A stretch of DNA of 64,000 nucleotides from Eutypa lata (taxonomy: Eukaryota; Ascomycota; Sordariomycetes; Xylariales; Diatrypaceae): NCBI GenBank assembly GCA_022661535.1, contig JAKULF010000011.1:2232001-2296000 (forward strand). The letters run 5' to 3'. Position 1 is the stretch's first letter. Every line of letters begins with the position of its first letter. The translations under genes were made by a program, and so were the position numbers. Below the pieces are notes generated by a model that was not told the DNA's origin, ran no database searches, and saw nothing but the letters and a program-made list of their open reading frames with translations. This document shows positions 35,939 to 47,470 of the stretch, piece by piece.

Positions 35939-36651
35939 CTATTTCTTTGCCACCTCCCCATCCGCACCATACACGAATATGCGGCTTTCTGTCGGGACGA
36001 ACGTCTTCTCAGAGGGGGGCCCACCGACTCGGCTTCCGAAGACCAACTGTGCCTTCAACGACCATTGAGGCGAAATATCCCATTCCGACACGATCCGTTG
36101 GTCAACGGCAGGGTTGATGTGTTGGAGATTGCACCCGAGTCCTTCGAGGTGGAATGCCGTCCACAGGTTGAAAGCTTGCATTGCGTTGTTGTGCTCGGAA
36201 AATTGCAGTAGGTGCCACTTGAAGCGCGGATTCCGAACTTGATAGTCTCGGATTATGTTTAGATCTTCGAACAAGAGTACCTGTCAAAGGCTAAGATTAG
36301 GAAAGGATCATTTCATTTAGTCGGAGAGGTTGCTAGGAGATGAGGGAGGGATAGATAGGTACTTACAGTGCCATATGCTGCCTGGCGCTGCAGCAGCTTC
36401 TTCTCATACTCCTTGTATTCATCCTGGGGCATTGTAGCCTTGAAGCATTCCTTCGCGATCTCCCAAAACTTCACGTGCTCATCCCTCAGGAGAATGACAA
36501 AACGCGTGGCTTGGCAGTTGAACGAACTTGGCGTGTGCTTTATGACCTCCCGAGCGATCTCAAGGATTCGGTCGTCGTTCACTGGTACCTCGCGCCCAAG
36601 TGAGTAGCAAGTGCGACGGCTCGTAATTTGTGCCAGATACTGGTCCGCCAT
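35939..36651 (-). CDS. Nitroreductase family protein (Frm2/Hbn1-like)
   Basis: Two exons, 36651-36367 and 36280-35939, give 208 residues. The ATG at 36651 (MADQYLAQITSRRTCYSL) is preferred; an in-frame ATG 13 codons upstream is possible. Features: FMN-phosphate-binding RRTCYSL start, HTPSSFNCQATRFVILL near residues 40-56, AYGTVLLFED, and a C-terminal PSEKTFVPTESRIFVYG. Length and motifs match the short fungal nitroreductases related to yeast Frm2 and Hbn1, which use FMN and NAD(P)H and affect oxidative and lipid stress responses. It shares a 372-bp divergent promoter with the NmrA-like gene. Confidence 0.9.
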
Positions 36652-37023
36652 TTTCCTTGTAGTTGATAGTGAGAACAATAGCAATGACACTGCTGCGTAG
36701 ATAACTGCTCATCGAAAAATCTGGAGCATCACATGTATGTAAAGCTGGTACACTCATCTAACTTCGCTATTACATGCCTCGTTACTACGGCCCCAGGCCC
36801 CACCAACTCTAGGCCCCATCACCAACTCCAGCCCCTATCATCAACTCTATGCCCCACCACCAACTATCAGCATACACTTAACTACATACAGCTTCGCGCG
36901 CATCTACATTTCGACTTCAGAATCAACATCGACATTGCCTCAGATAGGTACTGGATCAGTCAGTCGATCAGAATTCCTCAGTGTAAACCGATTTTTGGAA
37001 AATCTTTTAGCACTTCTTTCAGA
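36652..37023. promoter_or_regulatory. Divergent promoter between nitroreductase and NmrA-like genes
   Basis: 372 bp separating two start codons, so both genes are probably driven from here. It contains the tandem repeat listed at 36789-36868. Confidence 0.6.
36789..36868. repeat. Imperfect tandem repeat of GGCCCCACCACCAACTCT-like units
   Basis: About four units of 18-22 bp, each a GCCCC block followed by a CACCAACTCT-type block, seen directly inside the divergent promoter. Confidence 0.8.
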
Positions 37024-38295
37024 ATGAAGAAGATCGTTTTAGTCCTTGGCGCTACCGGTACTCAGGGTAGGTGCCACACCATCTACGAATACTACTATGC
37101 TTTACCGCTTTCATTCTAACAATATCAGGGGGCTCCGTGGCAAAGCTCCTCCTTCAGTATCCGGACCAGTATACCGTCCGATGTCTGACCCGAAACCCGA
37201 CCTCGGACAAGGCCAAAGCCCTCGCCACACAAGGAGGCGAGCTGGTCAAAGCGGATTTGACCAAACCTTCGACCTTGCCTGCGGCCTTCGACGGCGTCTG
37301 GGGTGTCTTCGCGGTCACGGACTTTTACGATACGGTGATTTCATCTGTAGGTATTGGCTACTTTGACCACAACTGACTCCTGTCTCCAGGCCGTTCTCGA
37401 AGACCCCATGAGCGAAGAGACCCAGGGCCAGAACATCGTAGAAGCCGCTGTGAAAGCAAAGGTCGAGTGCTTCCTGTGGAGCACACTGCCAAGTTCTCAT
37501 GAAATTTCTGGTGGCAAGTTTATGACTCGGCTGTACGAAGGTTAGTTTTTTTTTCTTTCTCTTGGTCTTCCTCAGCATAGTCAAGCTCGTGATGGAGACT
37601 AAGTATATTCAATCATGATGATGATGATAGGTAAATACTCCGTGGATGCCGTGATTCGCAAGGCAGAACTAAAGGGTGCCTTCATTCGTACGGGTAATTT
37701 CTACGAGAACATGATCTCACGCAAATACGCCGCTTACGACCCGGTGGGCGACGTCATAACAATGACACGACCCATCATTGGACCACATGCTGAATGCAAG
37801 TCTTCTTCTCATTTCTCATCCTCTTTTCAGGGGGGGGGGGGGAGATCCAAATACTAACTCATCACAGTAACCTCGCTCTATGTCGAGAAAGACCTCTCGG
37901 CTGTTTGCAAGGCGGTGTTTGACCAGTGGGACACGAAGAAAGCAAGCCTGGACGGGAAGTATTTCCTCGCGAGCGGGGCGCGTGAGACTATGGATCAAAT
38001 TAACCGAACCCTTGAGAGAGGTACGTGTGTGTGTTCTTCTGCAGGGGGCTAGAGCCGCCTGGACTAACGTTATTGTCGAACAGTCTCCGGGAAGAGAGTC
38101 GTATACACTGTACGCCCGACGTGTGGTATCCCGGACCGCGACGTCATGCTGCAGTTGTACAACAGCTGTGGAATGTACCCGGGGGTCGAGATCCCCACCC
38201 CCGAAATATCGGAGCTAGGATTAAAGCTTCACTCTGCAGAGGATTATATCCGGGAAAGATTACTTCCACACCTTGGACTTGAACCCCAGAACTAG
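37024..38295 (+). CDS. NmrA-like NAD(P)-binding protein
   Basis: Six exons: 37024-37066, 37129-37334, 37390-37540, 37631-37795, 37868-38020 and 38084-38295, for 309 residues. The N-terminal Rossmann motif GATGTQGGSVAK (residues 9-20) spans intron 1. Then come RCLTRNP, GVWGVFAVTDFYD and QNIVEAAVKAKVECFLWST. The family block FIRTGNFYEN is followed by SLYVEKDLSAV and WDTKKASLDGKYFLAS. NmrA-like proteins are atypical short-chain dehydrogenases that may act as redox sensors or as reductases. Intron 4 (37796-37867) has a GC donor (TGCAAGT) and a 13-G run, with ATACTAAC near its end. Divergent pairing with the nitroreductase suggests a common redox-related task. Confidence 0.9.
37830..37842. repeat. 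G13 homopolymer inside an intron
   Basis: Thirteen consecutive G bases in intron 4 of the NmrA-like gene, directly after a TTTTCA that could be a decoy acceptor. Confidence 0.95.
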
Positions 38296-38854
38296 ATGAG
38301 ATTCATCTGAGCTTGTTGCGGGGGAGGGAAATTGGAGGGGATTTTTTTTTTCTTCACGGTCAAGTATGTAAGCAAGCAGACGATTACCGAATTGGAAGTA
38401 GATCTGGTAGTTCCATTTTCGTTGGACACCCTTTTGTAAGGATAAATCGAGGGATCGATCAGAGCTCACATTTATACTGAACTATCGAAGTTACGTGAGT
38501 GATGACTTGGTTGAGGATTAGTACATGAGTAAAATACGAGCCAGGATTTTTGATATCAATTTCGGCGGCTACAGCTCTGTATAGCATATATTATGTACCC
38601 TGTAAGAAAATACTAGAGTCGACTACTCCGAGATGTGCTTAGTAGCTCCAGCTGGCGCAATGTTTCATAGACATGTTTATCGACGGGGCTAAACTTCATT
38701 CACCTACTGACTCAGTCTCACCACCTCGCGCCTAGTTCTTATCATGTCGATCGTCACGCTCTTGCCCGCCACAATAAAAATTGCGGACATAGTTCATGAC
38801 TAGCTTATGGAGACCGATGACCACTTCGCGGATCCAAGGATACAAATGATGTTC
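38296..38854. other. Convergent intergenic spacer
   Basis: 559 bp, no gene seen. Confidence 0.55.
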
Positions 38855-39500
38855 TTAAGCAATGTTTAGTAAAGCGATATTGTCCCAAGCCTCGAGCAAT
38901 AACATCACGCAATGTCCATCTGATGCCTTTTCGAGTCCAGCGGTAGAGCATTGAAATACATCCGCAGCTTGGATAAAGCTGTCCACCAGCTCGTCACCAT
39001 AGTTCTCATGACATGTTTGGATATGGCTGGGATTTATAGTATCTTCTCGACCCAAAGCGTTCTCGACCGTGCCATCTCCGAATTGTGTCTGGAGGGTAGT
39101 TTCAGGGGCGGCTTCAGCCCAGCTGGTTTCGCTTGAGCTTGGTGTCTGGATCTGAATATCTGGAGAGGATGGCCCCTGATGCGTTAGGTGGTCGTTTGAT
39201 ACCAGATCAGTCGTCCTCTGCAGCCATGCTGGTCCTCTCCTGACAGAAAGTTTCAGCCGGGACTCTTCTTCCAAAACGAAAGCTTACTCACCTGCGTCTT
39301 CGCATAGGCAATCTGACGCATTGCGTCTTATGATATTTGCAATTGAGACACGGCCCATCAAGCACTTGTAGGCACCTAACTTTACGAGCATGGCAACAGA
39401 CGCAGGCCTGGAAGCAGCGTTTTCTTTGATCAGGCCTAACTTTTGAGTACGGAGGGGTGGGACCTAGTGTGAACCCCTTCAACTTCCGTGTTATGGGCAT
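38855..39500 (-). CDS. Short Zn(II)2Cys6 protein without fungal-TF domain
   Basis: Two exons, 39500-39292 and 39239-38855, with a GTGAGT...GTCAG intron; 197 residues. The zinc cluster is complete: six cysteines in the C-x2-C-x6-C-x7-C-x2-C-x6-C arrangement within residues about 33-61 (ACVCCHARKVRC, then PCLNCKYHKTQC), followed by basic RLPMRRRR. The remaining 125 residues are acidic and Ser/Thr-rich and show no middle homology region. It could be a compact AflR-type regulator, a competitor lacking the regulatory domain, or a truncated gene. I see no downstream continuation. Confidence 0.78.
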
Positions 39501-42065
39501 GTCTGCTGCTGGTGTGCAGCATCTGCAGCCATCGGGATTGCGGCATTCTTCGGGTAAACTCGATATTTAGTGTGAGTATTCCCCTGGCAATGGCAACAGA
39601 CATACTTCGTACTTATCCCTTGCCCCACGCATGAGATGCTGAACTTTCACGTTGTTTCCCAATGGGAAATAAGTACATAATTTTGCGCGTATCTCCATGG
39701 CAATGGTAAGTCTCCTGCCAAACAATGCAGAAAAATAACGACTAGTCGTCTTTATCCACGATACACCAATCCGACAGTCCAGACTAAGCATGTCGTCATT
39801 TTCTTCAGGGACACTCCAACAAGGGTGGCTCGAGCTCTGCAGGCACGGAAGGGAATTCGGAACCACCGCGGAACTGGACTACACGTAGCGGGGTTATGTT
39901 GTAGATCATATTACTACGCAATGTAAAAATGTATGCATATTTCCATGGCTCCATTATGACTCTGGACAAGGTGGGTGTATCCCTAAGTTCTGGGTCTCGC
40001 TCCTCGCGTTTAAGGGGTGGGGCTTGCCGCATCTGTCGTGGGGCCCATGGCGCTGTAGAAATCCCACCACAGTGGGGTGTTCAAACCTTACATAAGTGAC
40101 TTGAGACAACTTGCTATCAGCAAATGTATGTTGTGTTAAGTTGAGATGCCGTGCCGAACACAAGGGACAATTACGGTTATTTTCTCGAAATATGGCAGTT
40201 CCCAAGCGAGAGTGTTGCCTACGTCTCCTATGAGATAGATAGTTATCGGGCGAAGGATTGGGAGTCTGCCTGCACTAATTACCAAATGAATTTCACTTGC
40301 CACTGTTAGTGATATAGTGGAAGTGCCTGAGATGATCTGAATCAGAAAGAAATCCCGGTTTGCGAAACACTCAATCGCTGATACAGGTTGTTGAGATAAG
40401 ATAGTATCATACAGTTCACATTCAGTACCTATCCCACCCTTCTATTGAATACCGTACTGGCATGCTCGCAATAGCAGAAAGACTTTCCACAATATCGGGT
40501 CTTAGGCCGAAGAACTTCTGAACTTGATGTTCCTGCCTTTTTAAGGTGGTTGTCGTGAGTTCACTTAAAGACTTGCAAAGAACCTGCTGTTGGAGAGGCT
40601 TGGCTACCGGTATATTGTAAATAGACTATTAAGAGTGTTTTATATTGAAAACCCGTATCTATCTCTATAGAGGAATGGGAATGATGCTATATGAACTAGA
40701 CGTTTCACAAAACTGCATCGAGGCGCCGGCGAGACGGGATGATGGTAATCGAATCAAGGCTGGATTTTCCGTTTTCTTCTCTTCTCGTGGTGTCCGGCCG
40801 GCCTCTTACAATAGGACAAATTTCAACCTCTAGAAACTTCAACTGCCTCAATTGACGATGTTCAAGGCGTGATATTAACAAGTGTATCAACAAGTGGTGT
40901 GAATACTCATGTTATTTCCTATACCAGACCACAAGCGAAACACTAAATGCCAAGATACAGAGTCCCCAACTCCGGAATTCTTGTTGGAAATTCCGTGACA
41001 AGAACCTGAAATAAGCATGCATGAACAACTTTGCCAATCACACGCAAGCCAAGTCAAGATGTCTAGTACGTCTACTACAGAATTGTCTACTTACAGTATA
41101 GTTGCGGCAAGTCGACAGGGACAGGGATCAACGAACAATGCGGGGTGCAGCAAAGCTCCTTCGTTAGCTCCTACGTACATCTCCAACCTCTTAGCAGAAG
41201 CACCCTTTTACACACTTCCATAGATGCTGCTGGCTCCGAAGTCATTCATCATTTTTCCTGACTTCGTACTTGCGTACTCTTTTCTCTTGTTCTCCGAAAG
41301 AATTGCTGGATATAGCTCTTCGTAGAGTTTCCTCGCGGCCAATTTAAAGACTGGTGTTCTCCTCAGGCAGACGAGCTTGACTGAGTGTTGTATTTGATAT
41401 ATCATGCCTCAAGTACCGTATATTTCTCCGAAATCAATCCAGAGCTAGTAGGGGTCCTTTTTGCGGGGTTACACTATAACCATAGATCATCTGCTGCCTT
41501 TAATAGTAACGCGTCACTGTATTAGCGGTAAACAGGGACACAAGCAGTGGAATCCGGTGATCCGCGTCTCGTGCGGGGGCCGCTTAAGGTGTCTGCTGTA
41601 CCCAGAATCGGGATATACCCGTCAGTCGACAAGACCTAGAGCTAACTATAATTAGCTGGTTGGTAGATTTAACACGTAGACCAACGGGTAGGCCCACTGC
41701 ACCAGATGGGCCCTTGTGGGGTAACTATAAACTTCACTCTCCTTTCCCCTGTCAGACTCCATAGGATATCCATCACATCTAAGAAAAGTCCCTCACTTAA
41801 TACTACTTCACATGATAGTAACGAGAAAAAATTACTTTGAAAGTCTACTAAACAAGATATTTATGTTCTGTTATTCATTGATTCTCTTTTACGAATGCTT
41901 GTTCAAAGTCGACCGTATTGTGGGAGACTAGGTTAGATATTAACGTACATTTGTATATGATAAATGTCTTATAGTTTCTGACATTGGCCCATGTCCTGTA
42001 CTTAGTCGATTCTTCCAATCATTCATCCCCTACAATTCCTACTCAATCAGCAGAGCTTCAGAGTA
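39501..42065. other. 2.6-kb gene-poor region between two divergent zinc-cluster genes
   Basis: No convincing gene is seen. Open frames are short and lack domains. TCCGGAATTC (40971) and ATTCCG (40990) are two CGGAAT-type words. The 41460-41720 stretch has GTTACACTATAACC and GGTAACTATAAAC near its ends and may be an old element remnant, which is weak. Promoters of both zinc-cluster genes lie at the ends. Confidence 0.5.
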
Positions 42066-45000
42066 ATGTCAACAGATATTAGAGATCGGGAAGCGAGTGC
42101 CGACAGCGCCATTTGCGATACTTCCACTAATACAGGCCATAATGACGGGAACGATGGCGACAAGAGACGAGAAGAAATTGTAGTCGCCACTCCCGGGTCC
42201 TCAGAACGACCTACGAAGAAAATGAAGAGGGGTAAATACGTATCCAAAGCCTGGTATGTATTGCCACACTTGTTACTGAAAGTCGCTGTTCGTAATCGCT
42301 AACCGATTTGACGGTCCCAGCACTTCGTGTCAACGGAGAAAAATTAAGGTCAGCCCCACTGAGCGATATTCTTGCAGCCAATACTGCCTCTGTTCATTGC
42401 GCTCAACTGCCTCAAGTGCGAAGGAGGAGACCCTTGTGCGCAATGCGTTGCGAGACACCGGCCATGTGTGTCTACCCAAAGGGGCGGGGGACAGCGGGCT
42501 CAGTACGAATCTAGAGACGATTCTTCAAGTAACCAGGGGCAAATGGGAACTGGTGCTATTCAAGGTTCCGCGGATAGGTGAGAGCTCAGTGCCCTGGATC
42601 GTGTTCAACATGAGCATGTCAACTAAGCTACGATCAACGGTATAGCCATGTCAACCGCCAGATTCTCGCTCGTCTCACCCAAGTCGAACGCAAGTTGAGC
42701 AGCATGCAAGCGTCTAGTAAAGACTCCTTTACGCACGGACGTCAATCACATCTCCACACAGGCCTATCTACTACTGACGATCCACTTAAGCCCCCATCAA
42801 GCGATCTTCAAAACGCCCTAGAGACAGATGGCCAAACATTTGCCGGTGAATTATCGCTGGGCCCTGCCCTCGAAGATGAGAACGCGAACTCAGATCATTC
42901 CAATGGCGCATCGTCTGGAGAAGCTGGCGTTCGGAAGGCGAAGGGATGGTTGGAGAGCATTCTCGTCCATCACGGCGTTGATGCCGATGAGCAGCAATGG
43001 AGAACATACCTGCAAGCCTTCCTGGATGAGGTCCTTCCCATGTATCCTTTTCTCCATCCTCCAGCACTATGGGAAACCTTCGACGAAATGTGGGAGTACT
43101 CTACGCTGTGGCCAATGACAGACTCGGCGGAGCGAGAACATAAGCGTATCTCTGTGGCCCTCGTCTGTTTTTGTCTAGCCATTGGGCGATGCACTGTATC
43201 GACGAGAATGACTGACGCCAGCGGGGTTCACTCATCGGGTTGGAGCTTATATAGCGTTGGAATGAGCCTCCTACAGGATATTATGGAAATGAGCAACACG
43301 GCGACCAAATCCTTGCTCACGATACAAGTGTTGGTGGTGAGGGTATGTAACAGCCGTTCCACTACCCAAGAAAGCACTAGCAGTGCAAGCTTACGCTATC
43401 TAGGTTCTATATCTCTTCCGCTTAGATGCTAACCAACGAGCTACTCGGGTCATGGCGCTTATTGTGTCTATCGCACATGCCATTGGGATGCAACGCCAGA
43501 GTACTTACGATACCATGCCAGCATATCAGAGCCAGCTGTATTGTCGTACGTGGTGGGCTATCTACGTGCTAGATCGTCGGATAGCAATCGAATCCGGTCA
43601 GCCATATCTTATCCAGGATAGAAACACAGATACCGTATTGCCGCTGGATCTCAGCGACGAGTGGATGACGCGGTTTGCGACAAGAACCGAAACAACAGCT
43701 GAGCTGCGCAGCGAGATTGAGACTGAGCTGGTTAGAGACCTACCGCCTTCCCCCATTCCTTACCTAGTTGCTATGGTCCGGTATTCTCGCGTAGCGGGTA
43801 AAGTCTGGGAAGTCTTGTACGGGGTTAAGGCTACGAACACAGCCTCATCCGCCATGGTCGAATACGCAGATCTTGTTCTGTGCAAGTTGTTAGACAACAC
43901 GCCAAGAGACCTGCAATACGACCCAGGGATACCGAGCGAGACCCAATTCAGCTTGAGGTTGAAGTGGCAAGTCAAGCAGAGTGTACTACTATTCACAGTG
44001 AGAGCTGTTTAAGTGATATATATGATATTGTGCGAGCTAACATCCCTTGTAGTGCTGCACATATCTACGATTTTTGATCCGAAGGCCCTTCCTACTCAGC
44101 TCAAAGGAACCCAATCGCACAGAGGATGACGACTTTGAATCAGCGACGGTGTGCACTAATCTGGGAGCAACTATCCTAATGGCCCATCAAAGTATAAATG
44201 ATGATGTCCTGAAGTATAGCTTCGCCTTGAGCCACTATATCACCAGCATCACGATGCTCATGATTGGGTTAGTCGCAAGGGAGCGAGGTTTCAAGAGGAA
44301 ATACGGCGATCTCGTTCTAGAAGCTACTCGATGCCTAAACGTGTACTGCCGTAAGATCTGGGTGTCCGGAAAGATGATGCGTTGCGTCTCGAGACTCAGC
44401 CAGCTCGTCCAACGGACACTTGCCGATAAACGATCCGACAACCAGAATGAGCAGAGTCACACAAGTACGGGAAGAGATTCGGGTGTTGAAAAGGGGGAAA
44501 GCCAAGTCCAACAATTCACGCCTGTATCTGACGTTCAAGACCAGTATCAGATTCCACGTACTAGCGGAACTTCTACCTTCCACAGAAGTAGTCTGTCACT
44601 GAACGGCGATGGCAACGCGCCTCAGGATGAGGGATCCGACGACTTCTTTTCGTATAATAATAATAATAATAATAGCAATTTGGCTGCCGCAACGCCGGGA
44701 AGACAAGCCGCAAAGGCAAGCGAGAGCGACGTTGCGTCAACAGCATGGATGGTCGGACCGAGTATGAACAACCAAATGGAGCTTCCCAGCTGGGTGATGT
44801 CAGACTTCAATTTTGAGACCACGGTGGAAAATGGCGAGCGTTTCGGATATAACAAGCCACCTTGTGCCCCTGGATTTCCGACATTCTCAGATGAAATATT
44901 GGGGACTTTCGGAGTAGGCAACTTGGACGCAGATCGAGATTTCGATGGATCAAAGTTGGGAGCCTTGGGGTTAAGCGGCATGGTTGGTCTTGGGGTCGGC

Positions 45001-45066
45001 GGGGATCCTGGGATGGCGAATTTCTGTGATGTCTTGCAGGCGTGGGATGGTGATATGCTGGAATGA
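42066..45066 (+). CDS. Zn(II)2Cys6 fungal-specific transcription factor
   Basis: Six exons: 42066-42253, 42321-42348 (28 nt), 42417-42577, 42646-43342, 43404-43997 and 44053-45066. Together they encode 893 residues. The zinc cluster is split over three exons: A-CTSCQRRKIK, then CEGGDPCAQCVARHRPC, a C-x2-C-x6-C-x5-C-x2-C-x6-C match. A short coiled-coil-like linker (RQILARLTQVERKLSSM) follows, suggesting dimer binding. The middle homology region includes LFRLDANQRATRVMAL, CRTWWAIYVLDRRIAIESGQP and LRFLIRRPFLL. An acidic C-terminus has an (AAT)6 Asn run at 44656-44673. It is a DNA-binding activator of the Gal4 superfamily, expected to recognise CGG half sites. It lies directly upstream of the genes that carry CGGAAT arrays. 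Confidence 0.92.
44656..44673 (+). repeat. Coding (AAT)6 microsatellite
   Basis: Six AAT codons (Asn) in the C-terminal region of the zinc-cluster regulator. Confidence 0.95.
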
Positions 45067-45935
45067 GTACCATTAGCGTATCTGCATTTTAATATTCTTC
45101 CAATGTCAAAATATGAGCTTCAGAATACTGCTATGCGGACGCGTACTTGGAGAATATCTGAATTTGCCCTAAACATGAGCTTATTTCAGACGTATGGTCT
45201 ACCTCTTTTTCTTGGTAAGGCAGTTTCTCTCATTCAACTTCTGCTAAAGGCTTGCCCTCGAACTGGATTATTTACAATGCTGTATATTATAACGGCATCT
45301 ATAAGTGACTTTATAACAACGCCACATATTCTTTCAATACAACCACGGACGTAAACTTTATAGATGGATTGCATCTTATATCGTTGCTATAAATCCCATA
45401 TCATCGCGTGGATTCGTGGTGCGACTTGACACCCCACTTAACAGGAAATGCGGAAAGGGGGGGGGGGGGGTGCTCAAGACTGAGTGCCTATCTCATGATA
45501 TTAGCTCAACAAGAGTGCCACTTACGGTTGAGCCCGTTAGCTGTCGCTCATTATGATATCAGGCTTTGCGGCCTTGGGAGCTCGTCTCGAAAAGCTGTGT
45601 GGATATATTCCACAGTGTTTCCACCTTTCCGTGTTATATGGAACTATCAGAGTTCCGACGCAGTGGAAAATTCCGAAATAGTCGAGAATTCCGATGGAGA
45701 TGAAAATTCCGAGGCAGAGCGGATTTATTCCATCACCCCTTATTCCACTGGTCTTCGTTTACACGGAATGAATTCCTTGTCTATCAAACAACTAGAACTC
45801 CACACTTAGGTAGGAACATTTAGCCAAGTCCCTTTCTTCTTAAGAAGTTATCCTTTACAGTTCTAATATGAATACGTATCTAATCACCCTTCAACCAAGA
45901 ACACATTTAGTACGGATTACACTAGAAACACAATC
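45067..45935. other. Intergenic region with repeat array upstream of the PRISE-like gene
   Basis: 869 bp between two plus-strand genes. It contains a G14 run at 45457-45470 and the array at 45651-45722. The frame at 45408-45809 has no ATG at its proposed start and is judged non-coding. Confidence 0.5.
45651..45722. promoter_or_regulatory. 18-bp tandem repeat array carrying ATTCCGA elements
   Basis: Four consecutive 18-bp units, each starting A(A/G)TTCCGA. TTCCGA occurs at 45653, 45671, 45689 and 45707. Three of the four are exact ATTCCGA (reverse complement TCGGAAT). The array lies about 230-285 bp upstream of the start codon of the 45936 gene. Confidence 0.7.
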
Positions 45936-47470
45936 ATGTCGCCACCGCAAGGAAAAGTCGCATTTGTCACTGGCGCTAATGGCATCACTGGAAATGCCAT
46001 CGTCGAGCATCTGATCCGACAACCTAAGACTGAATGGTAATGTATTCCCCTGGAGCCAACTGTTGATAGTTGCTGACCCCGTGGAAAATCTAAGGTCTAA
46101 AATCGTCATCACCTCAAGACGAAAGCCCCCACAGCTCCTCTGGCAAGACCCCCGCCTCAGGTTTATCCCTCTCGACCTTTTGAACCATGTCGATGAAATA
46201 ATTGATGCCATACGACCGCTGTGCGCCGACGTGACTCACGCTTTCTTCGCCTCATACGTGCATGATGCGGATTTCGCCAAGTTGGCAGCGTACAATGTGC
46301 CCTTGTTTACCAACTTCCTCACTGCCATCGATGCAGCCGCTGGGAACTCCCTGCAGCGCATTTGCCTCCATACGGGTGGGAAGGTACGCCATTTGCTTGA
46401 CTTGGAATTACGAGGACTCGCTAACTCCGCTTTAGTACTACGGTGCCCATCTTGGGCCGCTGGAAGTGCCGCTTCATGAAGGGATGCAGCGGTACGAAGA
46501 CCACGGCGAAAACTTTTACTACCCACAGGAAGACTTCCTGCTAGGTCTAGCTGAAAAACGTAGCTGGGACTGGAACATCATAAGACCGGAGGCCATCATT
46601 GGTTTTACACCAGCAGGTCTGCTACCCTCCCTGTTCTTATTCTTCTAGACTCGAGAAAGCTCGCAATGCCGGCTGACACCCACATCGCAGGAAATGGCAT
46701 GTCAGAAGCACTCACGCTGGCGGTATACATGCTCTGTTGTCGGGAGATGGGCCAAGTTCCCTTGTTTCCGGGCAACAAGTTTTTCTATAACTGCATTGAC
46801 GACGTCTCGTATGCGCCTGGTATAGCAGATATGAGCATCTGGGCTGCGACGAGCGAACACACGAAGAACGAGGCGTTCATCCACTCCAACGGCGATGTTT
46901 TCATGTGGAAGTATTTCTGGCCGAAACTCGGGAGATACTTTGGGATTGATGTAAGCTATTCGTTTAAAGTTGCCTATTTCATAGTCTCTAGTGCTAACCG
47001 TAACTCCTAAGATCCCGGAGCAGGACGAATGGAACGCACTGGGAGAAAGTGAGCGCATGGAGCACAACTTCCATATGAGAGAATGGGCGAAAGACAAGAA
47101 ACAGGTATGGGAGAGAGTAGTGGCCAAGCACGGCGGCAATCCGGAAGCGTTTGATTGGGGTACCTGGGACTTTTTTGACTGGGCACTTGGCAAGGCATGG
47201 TGCACGGTTTCATCCCCGTCGAAGGCGCGCAAGTTCGGGTGGACAAGATTCGATGACACTTACGAAAGTTATGTCGAGACTTTCCACTCGTTTGAGAACG
47301 CGGGCGTTCTACCACATTCAAGCAACTGGGAGGGTTTGCAGGAACAGGAGAAGCCAGCTAAACTTCCAAATCCCAGGGATTTAGCTATTGCTCGCTTGGG
47401 AAAGGGCAAGTCAACGCACCCTGTTGTCCAGAACGGTGTGGAGAATCACCTGCTGAAGGAGACGGTATAA
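45936..47470 (+). CDS. PRISE / progesterone 5-beta-reductase-like NAD(P)-dependent SDR
   Basis: Five exons: 45936-46036, 46095-46383, 46436-46616, 46691-46950 and 47012-47470, 429 residues. The N-terminal Rossmann motif is VTGANGITGNAIVEHL (residues 11-26). IVITSRRKPP follows as the cofactor-specificity segment. Then come THAFFASYV, LQRICLHTGGKYYGAHLGP, NFYYPQEDFL and NIIRPEAIIGFTPAGNGMS. These match the extended SDR group that includes plant 5-beta-reductases and iridoid synthase and their fungal relatives, which reduce enone or enal double bonds. The YY...H pattern after GGK resembles the PRISE catalytic region. The substrate is not known. It carries an upstream TCGGAAT array shared with the next two genes. 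Confidence 0.9.

Noticed and set aside
45408..45809. 133-aa frame containing acidic hexapeptide repeats
   Set aside because: Starts at GTG, passes through a poly-G run, no signal peptide or Kex2 sites; the repeat is better explained as promoter elements. Kept as a finding because the length is a multiple of three.
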